This document shows positions 16,831-29,366 of a stretch of DNA of 64,000 nucleotides, piece after piece (the stretch's first letter is position 1; every line of letters begins with the position of its first letter). This stretch comes from Enterobacter cloacae (GTDB lineage: Bacteria; Pseudomonadota; Gammaproteobacteria; Enterobacterales; Enterobacteriaceae), in NCBI RefSeq assembly GCF_011078175.1, contig NZ_JAALCJ010000002.1:310001-374000 (forward strand), read 5' to 3'. The position numbers and the translations under genes were made by a program. The notes below the pieces were generated by a model. It was not told where the DNA came from and ran no database searches. It saw only the letters and a program-made list of their open reading frames with translations.

Positions 16831-18936
16831 TTAATGCGCCCCTTTCGCCTGGGTGACAATCTCGTCCAGGTTCTCAGGCATTGGCTCATACGGCGTCTCT
16901 TTCGCTGTCGGTTTGTCGACTTTCAACGCCGCCAGCGCGGTTTTCAGAGAATACAACGCCAGCACCACGACCACCACCATAAAGAAGATGGTCAGCCCGG
17001 CATCCAGACGGTTGTTAAACACCAGCTGCGACAGCTGGGATTCGGTGTACTGCGCCGGGATCTTGCCGCTGTCGATCATCGCCTGGAACTTGTTGGCAAT
17101 GGCCAGGAAGCCCACTTTATTATCCGGACTGAAGGCTTTCTGCCAGCCGGCCGTCAGGGTGCAAATCAGCAGCCACGCGGTCGGCACCAGCGCCACCCAC
17201 GCATAGCGCTGACGCTTCATCTTGAACAGCACCACCGCACACAGCATTAACGCCATGCCCGCCAGCATCTGGTTGGCAATACCGAACAGCGGCCAGAGGG
17301 TGTTAATTCCGCCCAGCGGATCGACCACGCCCTGATGCAGGAAGTAGCCCCACGCCAGCACGCACAGCGCCGTCGCCAGCAGGTTAGCCGGGAGTGAATC
17401 GGTACGTTTCAGGTTCGGCGAGATCACGCCCAGCAGATCCTGCAACATAAAGCGCGCCGCACGCGTACCGGCATCCACCGCCGTCAGGATAAACAGCGCC
17501 TCGAACAGAATGGCGAAGTGATACCAGAACGAGACATCCATCAGCCCACCCAGCGCGCCGTGCAGGATGTAGGCCATGCCCACCGCCAGCGTCGGCGCCC
17601 CGCCCGCACGGGAGATAATCGACTGCTCCCCCACCTCGTTAGCGATATGCGTCAACGTTTCTGGGGTAATCGCAAAGCCCCAGCCGCTTACCACCTGCGC
17701 AGCAGAAGCGACCACGTCAACGGTGCCGGCTGGAGCCAGTACCGCCATCGGGCTGTTCATTGCGAAGTAGACGCCCGGGTCAATAATACAGGCCGAGACC
17801 AACGCCATAATCGCCACAAAGGATTCCATCAGCATGCCGCCGTAGCCAATCAGGCAGGCCTGATTTTCATTCGCCAGCATCTTCGGCGTGGTGCCAGAAG
17901 CTATCAGCGCGTGGAAGCCGGATACCGCACCGCAGGCGATGGTGATAAACAGGAACGGGAACAGGTTGCCAGTCCAGACCGGGCCGGTGCCGTCAATGAA
18001 CTTAGTCAGCGCAGGCATGGTCAGGGTCGGGCGCATAATCAAAATGCCGATCGCCAGCCCGACGATAGTGCCGATTTTCAGGAAGGTAGAGAGGTAGTCA
18101 CGCGGGGCCAGCAGCAGCCACACCGGCAGCACCGCCGCCACAAAGCCGTAGCCCACCAGCATCCAGGTCAGCTGTACGCCGGTAAAGTCGAAGAACGGCG
18201 CCCAGGTCGGGCTTTCCGCCACCCAGCCGCCGGAAATAATCGCAAATACCAGGAACACCAGGCCAATGACCGACACTTCACCAATGCGTCCCGGACGCAG
18301 ATAGCGAATGTAGATCCCCATAAACAGCGCCAGCGGAATGGTAAAGGCGACGGTATACGTCCCCCACGGGCTGTGGGTCAGCGCTTTCACCACAATCATC
18401 GCCAGCACCGCGAGGATGATCACCATGATCATAAAGGTCGCCACCAGGGCAATCACCCCGGCGGTCGCCCCCATCTCCTCTTTCACCAGCTCACCCAGCG
18501 AACGCCCGTCGCGACGGGTGGAGACGAACAGCACCATAAAGTCCTGCACCGCGCCCGCCAGCACCACGCCCGCGAGGATCCAAATCATCCCCGGCAGGTA
18601 GCCCATCTGCGCGGCCAGCACCGGTCCCACCAGCGGGCCTGCCCCGGCAATCGCCGCAAAATGGTGACCGAACAGCACTTTTTTGTCGGTCGGCACGTAG
18701 TCAAGACCATCGTTATGACGCACGGCAGGCGTCATGCGCGTACTGTCTACACCCAGTACCGTCTTTGCGATATAGCGGCCATAAAAACGATACGCGATCA
18801 GATAAATGCAGACGGAGGCGACAACGATCCAGAGCGCATTGATCTGTTCCCCCCGGTTGAGGGCGATGTAGCCCAGGGCAAAGGCTCCCACCACGGAGAG
18901 CACCGCCCACGTAAGGTATTTCCCTGAGTTGTTCAT
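16831..18936 (-). CDS. cstA: CstA, carbon-starvation pyruvate/peptide transporter
   Basis: This 701-residue polytopic inner-membrane protein has the same length as E. coli CstA. It shows many hydrophobic segments from residue 10 onward and the family stretch '[23 protein letters not shown]' near residue 90-115. CstA takes up pyruvate and is induced on carbon starvation via CRP-cAMP. A CRP-like site lies at 19056-19071, about 120 bases upstream. ybdD follows on the same strand. Confidence 0.95.
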   Translation of the reverse strand: MNNSGKYLTWAVLSVVGAFALGYIALNRGEQINALWIVVASVCIYLIAYRFYGRYIAKTVLGVDSTRMTPAVRHNDGLDYVPTDKKVLFGHHFAAIAGAGPLVGPVLAAQMGYLPGMIWILAGVVLAGAVQDFMVLFVSTRRDGRSLGELVKEEMGATAGVIALVATFMIMVIILAVLAMIVVKALTHSPWGTYTVAFTIPLALFMGIYIRYLRPGRIGEVSVIGLVFLVFAIISGGWVAESPTWAPFFDFTGVQLTWMLVGYGFVAAVLPVWLLLAPRDYLSTFLKIGTIVGLAIGILIMRPTLTMPALTKFIDGTGPVWTGNLFPFLFITIACGAVSGFHALIASGTTPKMLANENQACLIGYGGMLMESFVAIMALVSACIIDPGVYFAMNSPMAVLAPAGTVDVVASAAQVVSGWGFAITPETLTHIANEVGEQSIISRAGGAPTLAVGMAYILHGALGGLMDVSFWYHFAILFEALFILTAVDAGTRAARFMLQDLLGVISPNLKRTDSLPANLLATALCVLAWGYFLHQGVVDPLGGINTLWPLFGIANQMLAGMALMLCAVVLFKMKRQRYAWVALVPTAWLLICTLTAGWQKAFSPDNKVGFLAIANKFQAMIDSGKIPAQYTESQLSQLVFNNRLDAGLTIFFMVVVVVLALYSLKTALAALKVDKPTAKETPYEPMPENLDEIVTQAKGAH

Positions 18937-19055
18937 AGCTGTTGTCCGTTGTTGTGAAACAGTGAGATGTTACATTTTGTTTCTAGAACAACGGCAAATA
19001 TTTAACAACTCTGAAACGCAATAATGCGTGGTCAAACCAGAGATTTACACCACAG

Positions 19056-19071
19056 TGTTAAGCCGATCACT
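19056..19071. promoter_or_regulatory. Candidate CRP site upstream of cstA
   Basis: TGTTA-AGCCGA-TCACT matches the TGTGA-N6-TCACA CRP consensus at eight of ten half-site bases, and the outer AGTG/CACT arms are symmetric. cstA is CRP-dependent in E. coli. Position and symmetry support it; binding is inferred. Confidence 0.4.
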
Positions 19072-19085
19072 TTCAGCTGAATGAC

Positions 19086-20250
<1,165 letters not shown>

Positions 20251-20251
<1 letters not shown>

Positions 20252-21105
20252 CACTTCACCTCGCGGGAGAGCAGCGCCCACCAGGCATCGAGGGTCGGAT
20301 TTTTTGCCAGCATCACGAAATCAATATCACCGTGCACTTTGCGCCAGCGGGCGGCCAGCGCCATCATGCGCACCGAATCCAGACCGTAGTCGATCAGGTT
20401 TTCATCATCCATCGGCTCGTCGGACTCGTCCAGCAAAGGCAGAATCAGCGCGCGCAGCGCGGTTTTCGTTGCCGGAACGGACGGCAGCAGCTCGTCGGTC
20501 ATCACCACGCGACCAGAGCGACCTGCCACGTAGTTCAGCGACATCAGGTGCTCGTCGCGGGTGAAATCTGCCAGCGCGTCGGCGATAAAGAACGGTTTGA
20601 TGTCGCGCATAAAGGCGTCGGTGGCGGTGGTCATGCAGCCGATGTGGGCGTAAACGCCGGCGATCAAAAGCTGATTGCGGCCGGTCTCTTTCAGCATCTG
20701 CTCCAGCGGCGAGCGGTGGAACGCGCTGTAGCGCCACTTCACCAGCACCGTGTCCGCTTCGTCCGGGGTCAGCTCAGCCACAATACGCTGCTGCTCCGGC
20801 GAGCGGGTCAGGCCCGGCCCCCACATGTCGTTCAGCAGGGCGCGGTCTTCATCGCTCTGCTCTTTCGGCTGCGCGGTGTAGTACACGGGTATGTTGTGTT
20901 CTTTGCAGTACGCGCGCAGTCTGGCGATGTTCGCCACCACCTGCTGCATCATGGCGCTATTTTCGCCCCAGAAGTTCAGGAAATACTCCTGCATGTCGTG
21001 GATCAGCAGCGCGGCGCGCTCCGGCTCAAACGCCCAGTTCACCTTGTTAGTCGGCAGTTCGGCGGCGGTTGGCAGCGCGTAAGCGGTTAATTTTGGAATA
21101 GCCAT
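20251..21105 (-). CDS. entB: EntB, isochorismatase and aryl carrier protein
   Basis: This 284-residue two-domain protein has an N-terminal isochorismatase (about 1-210) with D37 in LIHDMQEYF and the catalytic lysine in 'VLVKWRYSAF' near 123. The C-terminal aryl carrier domain (about 212-284) has the phosphopantetheine serine S244 in YGLDSVRMM. It makes 2,3-dihydro-DHB and then carries DHB for EntF. ATG 21105 gives the family length; the frame is open further upstream into entE without support. Confidence 0.96.
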
Positions 21106-21115
21106 TCTCTGTTCC

Positions 21116-22726
21116 TCAGCCCCGGGCGCGTTCAGCAAGCCACAGGCGCAACTGTTTCTTATCAACTTTGCCGACCGGCGTGAGCGGAAGTGCATCCACG
21201 CTCTCCACGCGGTCCGGCAGCTTAAATTCGGCAACGCCCTGCTCGCGCAGGAAGCGGCGCACTTCGACCGCGCGCAGCGGCTGTTTCACCACCAGGTACG
21301 CGCAGCTTTTTTCGCCCAACAGGCTGTCCTCCATGCTCACCAGCGCGGCGTGGATCACCGCTTCGTGGCGCAGCAGCAGGTTTTCGATCTCCTCGGCGGC
21401 AATCTTCTCGCCACCGCGGTTGATCTGATCTTTCTCGCGCCCCTGCACGGTGATGTACCCCTGCTCGTCGATGGTGATGAGATCCCCCGAGCAGTAGAAA
21501 CCGTTGGCATCGAAGGCGCTGGCGTTATGTTCCGGGCTGTTGAAATAGCCGCGGAAAGTGTAAGGCCCGCGCGTCATCAGACGCCCGACTTCCCCGCGCG
21601 GCAGCGGATTACCGTGCTCATCCGCAACCCACACTTCATCGTCCGGGCACATTGGGCGGCCCTGTGTGTTGATAATGCGCTCCGGCGCATCGTCGAGCGC
21701 GGTGTAGTTCACCAGCCCTTCCGCCATGCCAAACACCTGTTGCAGCTGGCAGCCAATTTCCGCCGGAATACGCGCCGCAAGCGTGGCGGAAAGGCGCGCA
21801 CCGCCTACCTGAAGCAGCTTCAGGGAGTTAAGCTGCGCGTTCCCCGCGCCGTCGGCAATCGCCTGTAGCCACAGGCTCACAGCAGGCGGCACCAGCGAGG
21901 TGACGTTGATCTGATGCTGCTCAATCAGCGGGAAGCAGAGCGTGGCGCTCGGATCGTTCGCCAGCACCACGCAGCCGCCCGCCGTGAAAACGCCTAACGA
22001 TCCCGGTGAACTCATGGCGTAGTTGTGCGCCGCGGGCAGCGCGTTTAGATAACGGGTCTTCGCGTTAATACCGCAGATTTCGTTGCTGCGGCGGATACTG
22101 TAGTCGTAATCGTTGTGCGTGCGTGGGATAAGCTTCGGCGTGCCGGTGCTGCCGCCGGAGAGCTGGAAGAACGCCACCTCATCGGCGGGCGTCGGGTTCG
22201 GGATGAAATGGTCCGACTGGCGCGCAATCGCCGCGTCCAGGGCGTGTTCGCCCTTATCGCCGCGCAGCAGCACGACGCGTACCGAGCGATGCGCATCCAC
22301 GAAGGTGTTGAGGAAATCATCGTCCGCGAACAGCGCATGGTCGCGATCGGCAATCAGCACGGCGGGTTTGATCTGCATAGCGTAGGCGTTCAGTTCGCTG
22401 CGCTGATGGCTAAAGAGCGCGTTGACCGGCGCGACGCCGATATGCAGCAGCGCGAAGAAGGTCATGTAGAACTCGGCCACGTTGCCAAGCTGCACCAGTG
22501 CGGTTTCACCGCGATGCAGCCCCTGCGCCTGAAGTGCGGACGCGAGGTTGTTCACCGCCTGATTAAAGCCACGATAGGTGATGCGCCGATCGCCGTCGAT
22601 AATCGCCACGGCATCGCTGTCCGCATGGTCCGTCAGGATGTGGGTCAGCGGCAGATCCTGCCAGTAGCCTTTTTCTCGGTAGCGGCGGGCAAAATCCTCC
22701 GGCCAGCGGGTAAAGGGGATGGTCAT
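21116..22726 (-). CDS. entE: EntE, 2,3-dihydroxybenzoate-AMP ligase
   Basis: This 536-residue stand-alone adenylation enzyme activates DHB and loads it on EntB. The phosphate loop SGGSTGTPK is at 190-198. The later core motifs '[28 protein letters not shown]' (near 405-435, read in parts) and the catalytic lysine in '[11 protein letters not shown]' near the end are intact. It starts nine bases after entC. Confidence 0.96.
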   Translation of the reverse strand: MTIPFTRWPEDFARRYREKGYWQDLPLTHILTDHADSDAVAIIDGDRRITYRGFNQAVNNLASALQAQGLHRGETALVQLGNVAEFYMTFFALLHIGVAPVNALFSHQRSELNAYAMQIKPAVLIADRDHALFADDDFLNTFVDAHRSVRVVLLRGDKGEHALDAAIARQSDHFIPNPTPADEVAFFQLSGGSTGTPKLIPRTHNDYDYSIRRSNEICGINAKTRYLNALPAAHNYAMSSPGSLGVFTAGGCVVLANDPSATLCFPLIEQHQINVTSLVPPAVSLWLQAIADGAGNAQLNSLKLLQVGGARLSATLAARIPAEIGCQLQQVFGMAEGLVNYTALDDAPERIINTQGRPMCPDDEVWVADEHGNPLPRGEVGRLMTRGPYTFRGYFNSPEHNASAFDANGFYCSGDLITIDEQGYITVQGREKDQINRGGEKIAAEEIENLLLRHEAVIHAALVSMEDSLLGEKSCAYLVVKQPLRAVEVRRFLREQGVAEFKLPDRVESVDALPLTPVGKVDKKQLRLWLAERARG

Positions 22727-22735
22727 GAGTCTTCC

Positions 22736-23911
<1,176 letters not shown>

Positions 23912-23940
23912 ATCATCCTCCTTAAAATGATAAAAGAAGC

Positions 23941-23959
23941 AATAATGATTATCATTTAT
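23941..23959. promoter_or_regulatory. Fur box between entC and fepB
   Basis: AATAATGATTATCATTTAT matches the 19-bp Fur consensus at 14 positions, or 15 when read on the other strand. It lies 30 bases from the entC start, between two divergent iron genes known to be Fur-repressed in E. coli. Confidence 0.8.
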
Positions 23960-24099
23960 ATTTTCGTCGGCTAACCTAATCCCACATCGCCCCGCTGTCA
24001 ACCATCGGGCAATTAACTTGCACGACAAACGCTTGCATCCCTTCCCCGCAACCGTGAAAATGAGAAGCATTATCTTCAATAAAAACAGGATGCCGCTCT

Positions 24100-25059
24100 G
24101 TGAAACTCCCTGCCGTGTGCCGCAATGCTCTTCTTCTGACAGGACTTTTTGCTTTAGGACTAACCTCAGCGATCGCCGCCGACTGGCCGCGCCAGGTCAC
24201 CGACAGCCGCGGCGTTCACACGCTTGAAGCCAGGCCGACGCGCATTGTCTCTACCAGCGTGACCTTAACCGGCTCCCTGCTGGCCATTGATGCGCCGGTC
24301 ATTGCCAGCGGTGCGACCACGCCGAACAACCGCGTGGCGGATGGGCAGGGTTTCCTGCGCCAGTGGGGGGATATTGCGAAACAGCGTAAGGTTACGCGGC
24401 TGTACATCGGCGAGCCGAGCGCCGAAGCCGTCGCGGCCCAGATGCCGGACCTGATATTGATCAGCGCCACCGGCGGGGATTCCGCACTGGCGCTCTACGA
24501 TCAGCTTTCCGCCATCGCCCCGACGCTTATCATCAACTACGACGACAAAAGCTGGCAGGAATTGCTGACCCAGCTGGGCACGATCGCCGGGCACGAAAAA
24601 CAGGCCGCTGAACGCATCGCTGCCTTCGATAAACAGCTCGCCCAGGTGAAACAGCAGATGAAACTGCCGCCACAGCCGGTGAACGCCATCGTCTATACCG
24701 CCGCGGCGCACTCCGCGAACCTGTGGACCTCGGAATCGGCGCAGGGCAAGCTTCTGCACCAGCTGGGCTTTACGCTGGCGGACCTGCCTGCCGGGCTACA
24801 TACCTCGAAAAGCCAGGGGCAACGCCACGACATTATTCAGCTGGGCGGTGAAAATCTGGCGACGGGACTGAACGGCGAAGGGCTGTTTGTGTTCGCTGGA
24901 GACCAGAAAGACGTGGATGCGATTTACGCCAACCCGCTGCTGGCGCATTTGCCATCGGTGAAAAACAAGCGGGTTTGGGCATTGGGCACGGAGACGTTCC
25001 GCCTGGATTATTACAGCGCGATGCTGGTGTTGCAGCGTTTGAACACAATTTTTAAATAA
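24100..25059 (+). CDS. fepB: FepB, ferric enterobactin periplasmic binding protein
   Basis: This 319-residue protein has a signal peptide of about 26 residues (basic start, hydrophobic [11 protein letters not shown], cleavage near AIA). A type-III binding-protein fold follows with a long central helix ('[17 protein letters not shown]'). It carries ferric enterobactin from FepA to FepDGC. The start codon is GTG at 24100. It diverges from entC across the Fur box. Confidence 0.93.
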   Translation: MKLPAVCRNALLLTGLFALGLTSAIAADWPRQVTDSRGVHTLEARPTRIVSTSVTLTGSLLAIDAPVIASGATTPNNRVADGQGFLRQWGDIAKQRKVTRLYIGEPSAEAVAAQMPDLILISATGGDSALALYDQLSAIAPTLIINYDDKSWQELLTQLGTIAGHEKQAAERIAAFDKQLAQVKQQMKLPPQPVNAIVYTAAAHSANLWTSESAQGKLLHQLGFTLADLPAGLHTSKSQGQRHDIIQLGGENLATGLNGEGLFVFAGDQKDVDAIYANPLLAHLPSVKNKRVWALGTETFRLDYYSAMLVLQRLNTIFK

Positions 25060-25072
25060 GAAGCACGTTTTG

Positions 25073-25140
25073 CGTAGGCCCGGTAAGCGCAGCGCCACCG
25101 GGCGTTTTGTCGGGTGGCGGCTACGCCTTACCCGACCTAC
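25073..25140. repeat. Paired REP (BIME) overlapping the 3' end of entS
   Basis: Two inverted REP copies, GTAGGCCCGGTAAGCGCAGC... and the complementary ...GGCTACGCCTTACCCGACCTAC, form a long hairpin. The second copy supplies the last codons and the stop of entS (25121). Confidence 0.8.
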
Positions 25141-26359
25141 AGGATCTGAACCGGCGCAATTCTGCTAATACCATTAACAAGATCCCACCAATAACGGCTA
25201 ACACAAACCCGCTGCTGCTCGCCGAGGCCATCGGGGTCATTATCGCCCCCAGCCCGCCGAGGATCGCCGCACCGATCGCATCCCCCGTGACGTTCTGCGC
25301 GGTCCACAAACCGTTGATGCGTCCGAGCATTCCCTCCGGCGTCTGGGTCTGGATCAGGGTGTACTGCAAAAGCGAACTGACGGCGCTCAGCCAGCCGAAA
25401 ATCACCAGACACAACACCCCCAGCGCCCACACCGGCATCAGGCTAAAAAAGCCAATGGCGATAAACGAGGCCAGCGTGGCAAGCAGCATAATCAGCCCCG
25501 GACGCGCGCTCTGCGCAAGGTTGCCGCTGGTGAGTGCTCCAAAGGCCGCACCGAGCGGAATAGCGGCGTACAGCACGCCAATTTCCGAGGCGCTCATTTG
25601 CCACTCGCCCGCCAGCGCCGGATAGAGCACGCGCACCGCGCTTGCCATCGTCAGCAGGCCGCCGAGCAACGCGATACCACCAATCAGCGGGTTGCTGAAC
25701 AGAAAACGAATGGCCGCCATCAGGGACTTCAGCGGATGCTCACGCGGCTGCGGCGGAGGTGGCAATAACGGCAGACGCAGCAGCGTCAACGTGGTGATAA
25801 AGGTTCCCGCCGCCGCCAGCCCGTAGTTCCATGCCACGTTGCCGGTGGCCAGCAGCAGGCCCCCCACCATCGGCGAAATCACCGAGCCGAGGCGCACGGT
25901 GAGCATAGTGATCGCCCCCGCCTGCATCAGATTCTCACGCCCGACAAGCGCAGGCGTCGCCGCCAGCAGCGCCGTCACGCCTAGCGAGGCAAAAAAACCG
26001 TCCCACAGCCCCAGGGCGTAAATCGCCATCAGCGACGGCTCTGGCAGCAAAGCGTTAATACACAGCCCGATAAAGCCCACGCCGCAGGTGCCGCGCGCGA
26101 TCAGGATCAGCTTTTTGCGCTCGTAGCGGTCCGCCAGCACGCCGCCGACCATCAGGCCGATAAACATCGCCCCGCCTGTTAAGGTGACGGATAACCCCAC
26201 CAGCCAGCTGGAGTGCGTCATGGCCTGGATCTGAACCGGCACCGCCACGCCGAGCAGCCCGAGGGACAAAATAGAGATAAAGCGCGCAATAAAAACGGCG
26301 CGATACGCCGGGTGCGTTTTGAGCAGGCTGAGGTTAAGCAGCCAGGATTTTTGATTCAT
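25121..26359 (-). CDS. entS: EntS, enterobactin exporter (MFS)
   Basis: This 412-residue major-facilitator protein has about 12 hydrophobic helices and the MFS loop '[14 protein letters not shown]' between helices 2 and 3. It exports enterobactin across the inner membrane. It diverges from fepD across two overlapping Fur boxes. The final residues (CRSGKA) and the stop codon are encoded by a REP element, so the natural C-terminus was probably altered by REP insertion. Confidence 0.94.
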   Translation of the reverse strand: MNQKSWLLNLSLLKTHPAYRAVFIARFISILSLGLLGVAVPVQIQAMTHSSWLVGLSVTLTGGAMFIGLMVGGVLADRYERKKLILIARGTCGVGFIGLCINALLPEPSLMAIYALGLWDGFFASLGVTALLAATPALVGRENLMQAGAITMLTVRLGSVISPMVGGLLLATGNVAWNYGLAAAGTFITTLTLLRLPLLPPPPQPREHPLKSLMAAIRFLFSNPLIGGIALLGGLLTMASAVRVLYPALAGEWQMSASEIGVLYAAIPLGAAFGALTSGNLAQSARPGLIMLLATLASFIAIGFFSLMPVWALGVLCLVIFGWLSAVSSLLQYTLIQTQTPEGMLGRINGLWTAQNVTGDAIGAAILGGLGAIMTPMASASSSGFVLAVIGGILLMVLAELRRFRSCRSGKA

Positions 26360-26425
26360 GACAAAGCCTTGAGTCTATTTCTACCCATTCCATGGGCGCA
26401 CATGCTAACATAGCCAAATAAGATA

Positions 26426-26450
26426 GATAACGATAATCACTATCATTATC
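26426..26450. promoter_or_regulatory. Two overlapping Fur boxes between entS and fepD
   Basis: The 19-mer at 26426-26444 (GATAACGATAATCACTATC) matches the Fur consensus at 17 positions. A second, at 26432-26450, matches at 16, offset by six bases. This is the classic overlapped arrangement for two Fur dimers between divergent iron operons. Confidence 0.88.
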
Positions 26451-26467
26451 AAATCATGGATGTTGCT

Positions 26468-27472
26468 ATGTCGTTTTCCTCTTCTGCGGTGCGCACCGTT
26501 GCCGTGCCCGCTTTACTGCTACTGCTAATCCTTGCGATTGCACTCAGCCTGCTGGTCGGCGCGAAGCCGCTGCCCGCGTCCGTTATTGTCGATGCGCTCT
26601 CCGGTAGCTGTCAGAGCGCCGACTGCGTCATCGTGCTCGACGCCCGCCTGCCCCGCACGCTTGCCGGACTGCTGGCCGGCGGCGCGCTCGGCCTTGCCGG
26701 TGCGCTGATGCAAACCCTCACCCGCAACCCGCTGGCGGACCCTGGCATTCTCGGCGTTAACTCCGGTGCCAGCTTTGCCATCGTGCTCGGCGCGGCGCTG
26801 TTCGGGTTGACGTCGCCCTCTGAACAGCTGGTGATGGCCTTTTGCGGCGCGCTGGCCGCCTCGCTGGTGGTCGCGTTTACCGGCAGCCAGGGCGGTGGAC
26901 AGCTCAGCCCGGTACGCCTGACGCTGGCGGGCGTGGCGCTCGCGGCGGTGCTGGAAGGCTTATCCAACGGCATCGCCCTGCTCAACCCGGACGTGTATGA
27001 CCAGCTCCGCTTCTGGCAGGCCGGTTCGCTGGATATCCGTACCCTTGAAACCTTAAACGTGGTGGCAATCCCGGTCATTATCGCCGCAGTCGTGGCGCTG
27101 TGTTTAAGCCGGTCGCTGAACAGCCTGAGCCTCGGCAGCGATACCGCAACCGCCCTCGGCAACCGCGTGGCGCGCACACAGCTGACGGGCCTGCTTGCCA
27201 TCACCGTGCTGTGCGGCAGCGCAACCGCCGTGGTCGGTCCAATCGCCTTTATCGGCCTGATGATGCCGCACATGGCGCGCTGGCTGGTGGGGGCGGATCA
27301 CCGCTGGTCGCTGCCGGTCACGCTGCTGGCGACCCCTGCCCTGCTGCTGTTTGCCGACGTACTGGGCCGCCTGCTGGTGCCGGGTGAACTGCGCGTCTCG
27401 GTGGTCAGCGCCTTTATCGGCGCGCCGGTGCTGATCTTCCTGGTACGACGCAGACGCGGGGGGGGCGCATGA
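26468..27472 (+). CDS. fepD: FepD, ferric enterobactin ABC permease
   Basis: This 334-residue polytopic permease is of the FecCD family. The hallmark 'RLPRTLAGLLAGGALGLAGALMQ' (residues about 60-83) and the ATPase-coupling region 'GPIAFIGLMMPHMAR' are present. I use ATG 26468, which gives the E. coli length; ATG 26456 in frame overlaps the end of the Fur region. The stop overlaps the fepG start. Confidence 0.95.
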   Translation: MSFSSSAVRTVAVPALLLLLILAIALSLLVGAKPLPASVIVDALSGSCQSADCVIVLDARLPRTLAGLLAGGALGLAGALMQTLTRNPLADPGILGVNSGASFAIVLGAALFGLTSPSEQLVMAFCGALAASLVVAFTGSQGGGQLSPVRLTLAGVALAAVLEGLSNGIALLNPDVYDQLRFWQAGSLDIRTLETLNVVAIPVIIAAVVALCLSRSLNSLSLGSDTATALGNRVARTQLTGLLAITVLCGSATAVVGPIAFIGLMMPHMARWLVGADHRWSLPVTLLATPALLLFADVLGRLLVPGELRVSVVSAFIGAPVLIFLVRRRRGGGA

Positions 27473-28461
27473 TGACCCCGTCCCGTCGTTTACTCACCAG
27501 CGTCGCCCTGCTGGTCATCGCCAGTCTGCTGCTGGCGGTGTGGAGCCTGCAAAGCGGTGCCGTAACGCTTAATTTCGCGCAGGTCTTTCACGCTCTCACC
27601 GGCAGCGCGCCGCGTAATATCACCATGGTGGTCACCGAATGGCGACTGCCGCGCGTGGCGATGGCGATCCTGGTCGGCGCGGCGCTCGGCGTCAGCGGCG
27701 CAATATTCCAGTCGCTGATGCGTAATCCCCTCGGCAGTCCGGACGTGATGGGCCTGAATACCGGCGCGTGGAGCGGCGTGCTGGTGGCGATGGTGCTGTT
27801 CGGGCAGCACCTTACGGCCATTACCTTTACGGCGATGGCGGGCGGTATTCTCACCTCCCTGCTTATCTGGGCTCTGGCCTGGCGCAACGGCATCGACACC
27901 TTCCGTCTGATCATCATCGGGATCGGCATCCGCGCGATGCTGATGGCGTTCAACACCTGGCTTCTGCTACAGGCGTCGCTGGAAACCGCGCTCTCCGCCG
28001 GGCTGTGGTACGCCGGCTCACTTAACGGCCTGACGTGGGGCAAAACCTGGCCCGCCGCGCCGCTGATTTTACTGATGTTTATTGGCGCGCTGCTGCTGGT
28101 ACGGCGGATGCGGCTGCTGGAGATGGGCGACGACAGCGCCTGCGCGCTGGGCGTGAGCGTAGAGCGCTCGCGCCTGATGCTGATGCTGGTGGCGGTCTTG
28201 CTGACCGCAGCGTCTACCGCCATCGCCGGGCCGATTTCGTTTATTGCACTGGTGGCGCCGCACATCGCGCGGCGCCTTAGCGGGACGGCGCGCTGGGGCT
28301 TAACCCAGGCGGCGCTGTGCGGCGCTGTATTACTGCTGGCCGCCGACCTCTGCGCCCAGCGGCTGTTTATGCCTTATCAACTGCCGGTGGGCGTGGTGAC
28401 CGTCAGCCTCGGCGGGATTTACCTCATCGTCTTGCTCGTTCAGGAGTCACGCAAGAAATGA
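27469..28461 (+). CDS. fepG: FepG, ferric enterobactin ABC permease
   Basis: This 330-residue FecCD-family permease pairs with FepD, with 'RLPRVAMAILVGAALGVSGA' and the coupling segment 'GPISFIALVAPHIARR'. Two adjacent ATGs (27469 and 27472) are possible. The first overlaps the fepD stop as ATGA and gives the E. coli length of 330. The end overlaps fepC the same way. Confidence 0.95.
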   Translation: MMTPSRRLLTSVALLVIASLLLAVWSLQSGAVTLNFAQVFHALTGSAPRNITMVVTEWRLPRVAMAILVGAALGVSGAIFQSLMRNPLGSPDVMGLNTGAWSGVLVAMVLFGQHLTAITFTAMAGGILTSLLIWALAWRNGIDTFRLIIIGIGIRAMLMAFNTWLLLQASLETALSAGLWYAGSLNGLTWGKTWPAAPLILLMFIGALLLVRRMRLLEMGDDSACALGVSVERSRLMLMLVAVLLTAASTAIAGPISFIALVAPHIARRLSGTARWGLTQAALCGAVLLLAADLCAQRLFMPYQLPVGVVTVSLGGIYLIVLLVQESRKK

Positions 28462-29258
28462 CAGACACAACCCCCCGCTTGCGCGGCGAAAACCTTACCC
28501 TTGGCTACGGCAAAAAAATCATTGCCCGTGATTTAAGCGTTGCCATTCCGGACGGCCACTTCACCGCAATTATCGGTCCGAACGGCTGCGGCAAATCAAC
28601 ATTGCTGCGCACGCTGAGCCGCCTGATGACCCCGGTTGAGGGCAGCGTGTTTCTCGACGGCGAGCAGATCCAGCGCTTCGCCAGCAAAGAGGTGGCCAGG
28701 CGCATCGGGCTGCTGGCGCAAAACGCGACTACGCCGGGCGACATCACGGTGCAGGAGCTGGTCTCGCGCGGGCGCTACCCGCACCAGCCGCTGTTTACCC
28801 GCTGGCGCAAAGAGGACGACGAGGCCGTGAAGCGCGCGATGCAGGCAACGGGCATTACCGATCTCGCGCAGCAAAGCGTGGATACCCTTTCCGGCGGACA
28901 GCGACAGCGCGCGTGGATCGCGATGGTGCTGGCGCAGGAAACGTCCATTATGCTGCTGGACGAGCCGACGACCTGGCTGGACATCAGCCATCAGATTGAC
29001 CTGCTGGAGCTGCTGAGCGAGCTGAACCGCGCGCAGGGGTACACCCTGGCGGCGGTGCTGCATGATTTAAATCAGGCCTGCCGCTACGCGACGCATCTGA
29101 TTGCCTTGCGAGACGGCGAGATTGTGGCGCAGGGCGCGCCGAAGGAGATTGTGACGCCGGATTTGATCGCGCAGATCTACGGCATGCGCTGCATGATTAT
29201 TGACGATCCGGTGGCGGGAACGCCGCTGGTGGTGCCGCTTGGAAAACGTGCGGTTTGA
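28458..29258 (+). CDS. fepC: FepC, ferric enterobactin ABC ATPase
   Basis: This 266-residue ATPase has Walker A GPNGCGKST, signature LSGGQRQRAW and Walker B IMLLDEPTTWLD, followed by the switch histidine in AAVLHDLNQA. It energises FepDG. ATG 28458 overlaps the fepG stop. The E. coli neighbour fepE is absent; only two REP elements fill the 108 bases to entF. Confidence 0.95.
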   Translation: MTDTTPRLRGENLTLGYGKKIIARDLSVAIPDGHFTAIIGPNGCGKSTLLRTLSRLMTPVEGSVFLDGEQIQRFASKEVARRIGLLAQNATTPGDITVQELVSRGRYPHQPLFTRWRKEDDEAVKRAMQATGITDLAQQSVDTLSGGQRQRAWIAMVLAQETSIMLLDEPTTWLDISHQIDLLELLSELNRAQGYTLAAVLHDLNQACRYATHLIALRDGEIVAQGAPKEIVTPDLIAQIYGMRCMIIDDPVAGTPLVVPLGKRAV

Positions 29259-29260
29259 TG

Positions 29261-29358
29261 CCCTCACCCCAGCCCTCTCCCACAGGGAGAGGGAGCAAAC
29301 CCAACAAACATCAACCACGGATCCGTAGGCCGGGTAAGGCGTAGCCGCCACCCGGCGC
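29261..29358. repeat. Two REP elements between fepC and entF
   Basis: A pyrimidine-rich REP (29261-29294, CCCTCACCCCAGCCCTCTCCC-ACA-GGGAGAGGG) and a classic REP (29325-29358, GTAGGCCGGGTAAGGCG...CGCCACCCGGCGC) separate converging genes. They occupy the place of fepE in E. coli. Confidence 0.75.
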
Positions 29359-29366
29359 TTTTGACG

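Noticed and set aside
17518-18927. 469-residue open frame antisense to cstA
   Set aside because: Shadow of high-GC cstA codons; His/Arg/Gln-rich low-complexity product, no ribosome site.
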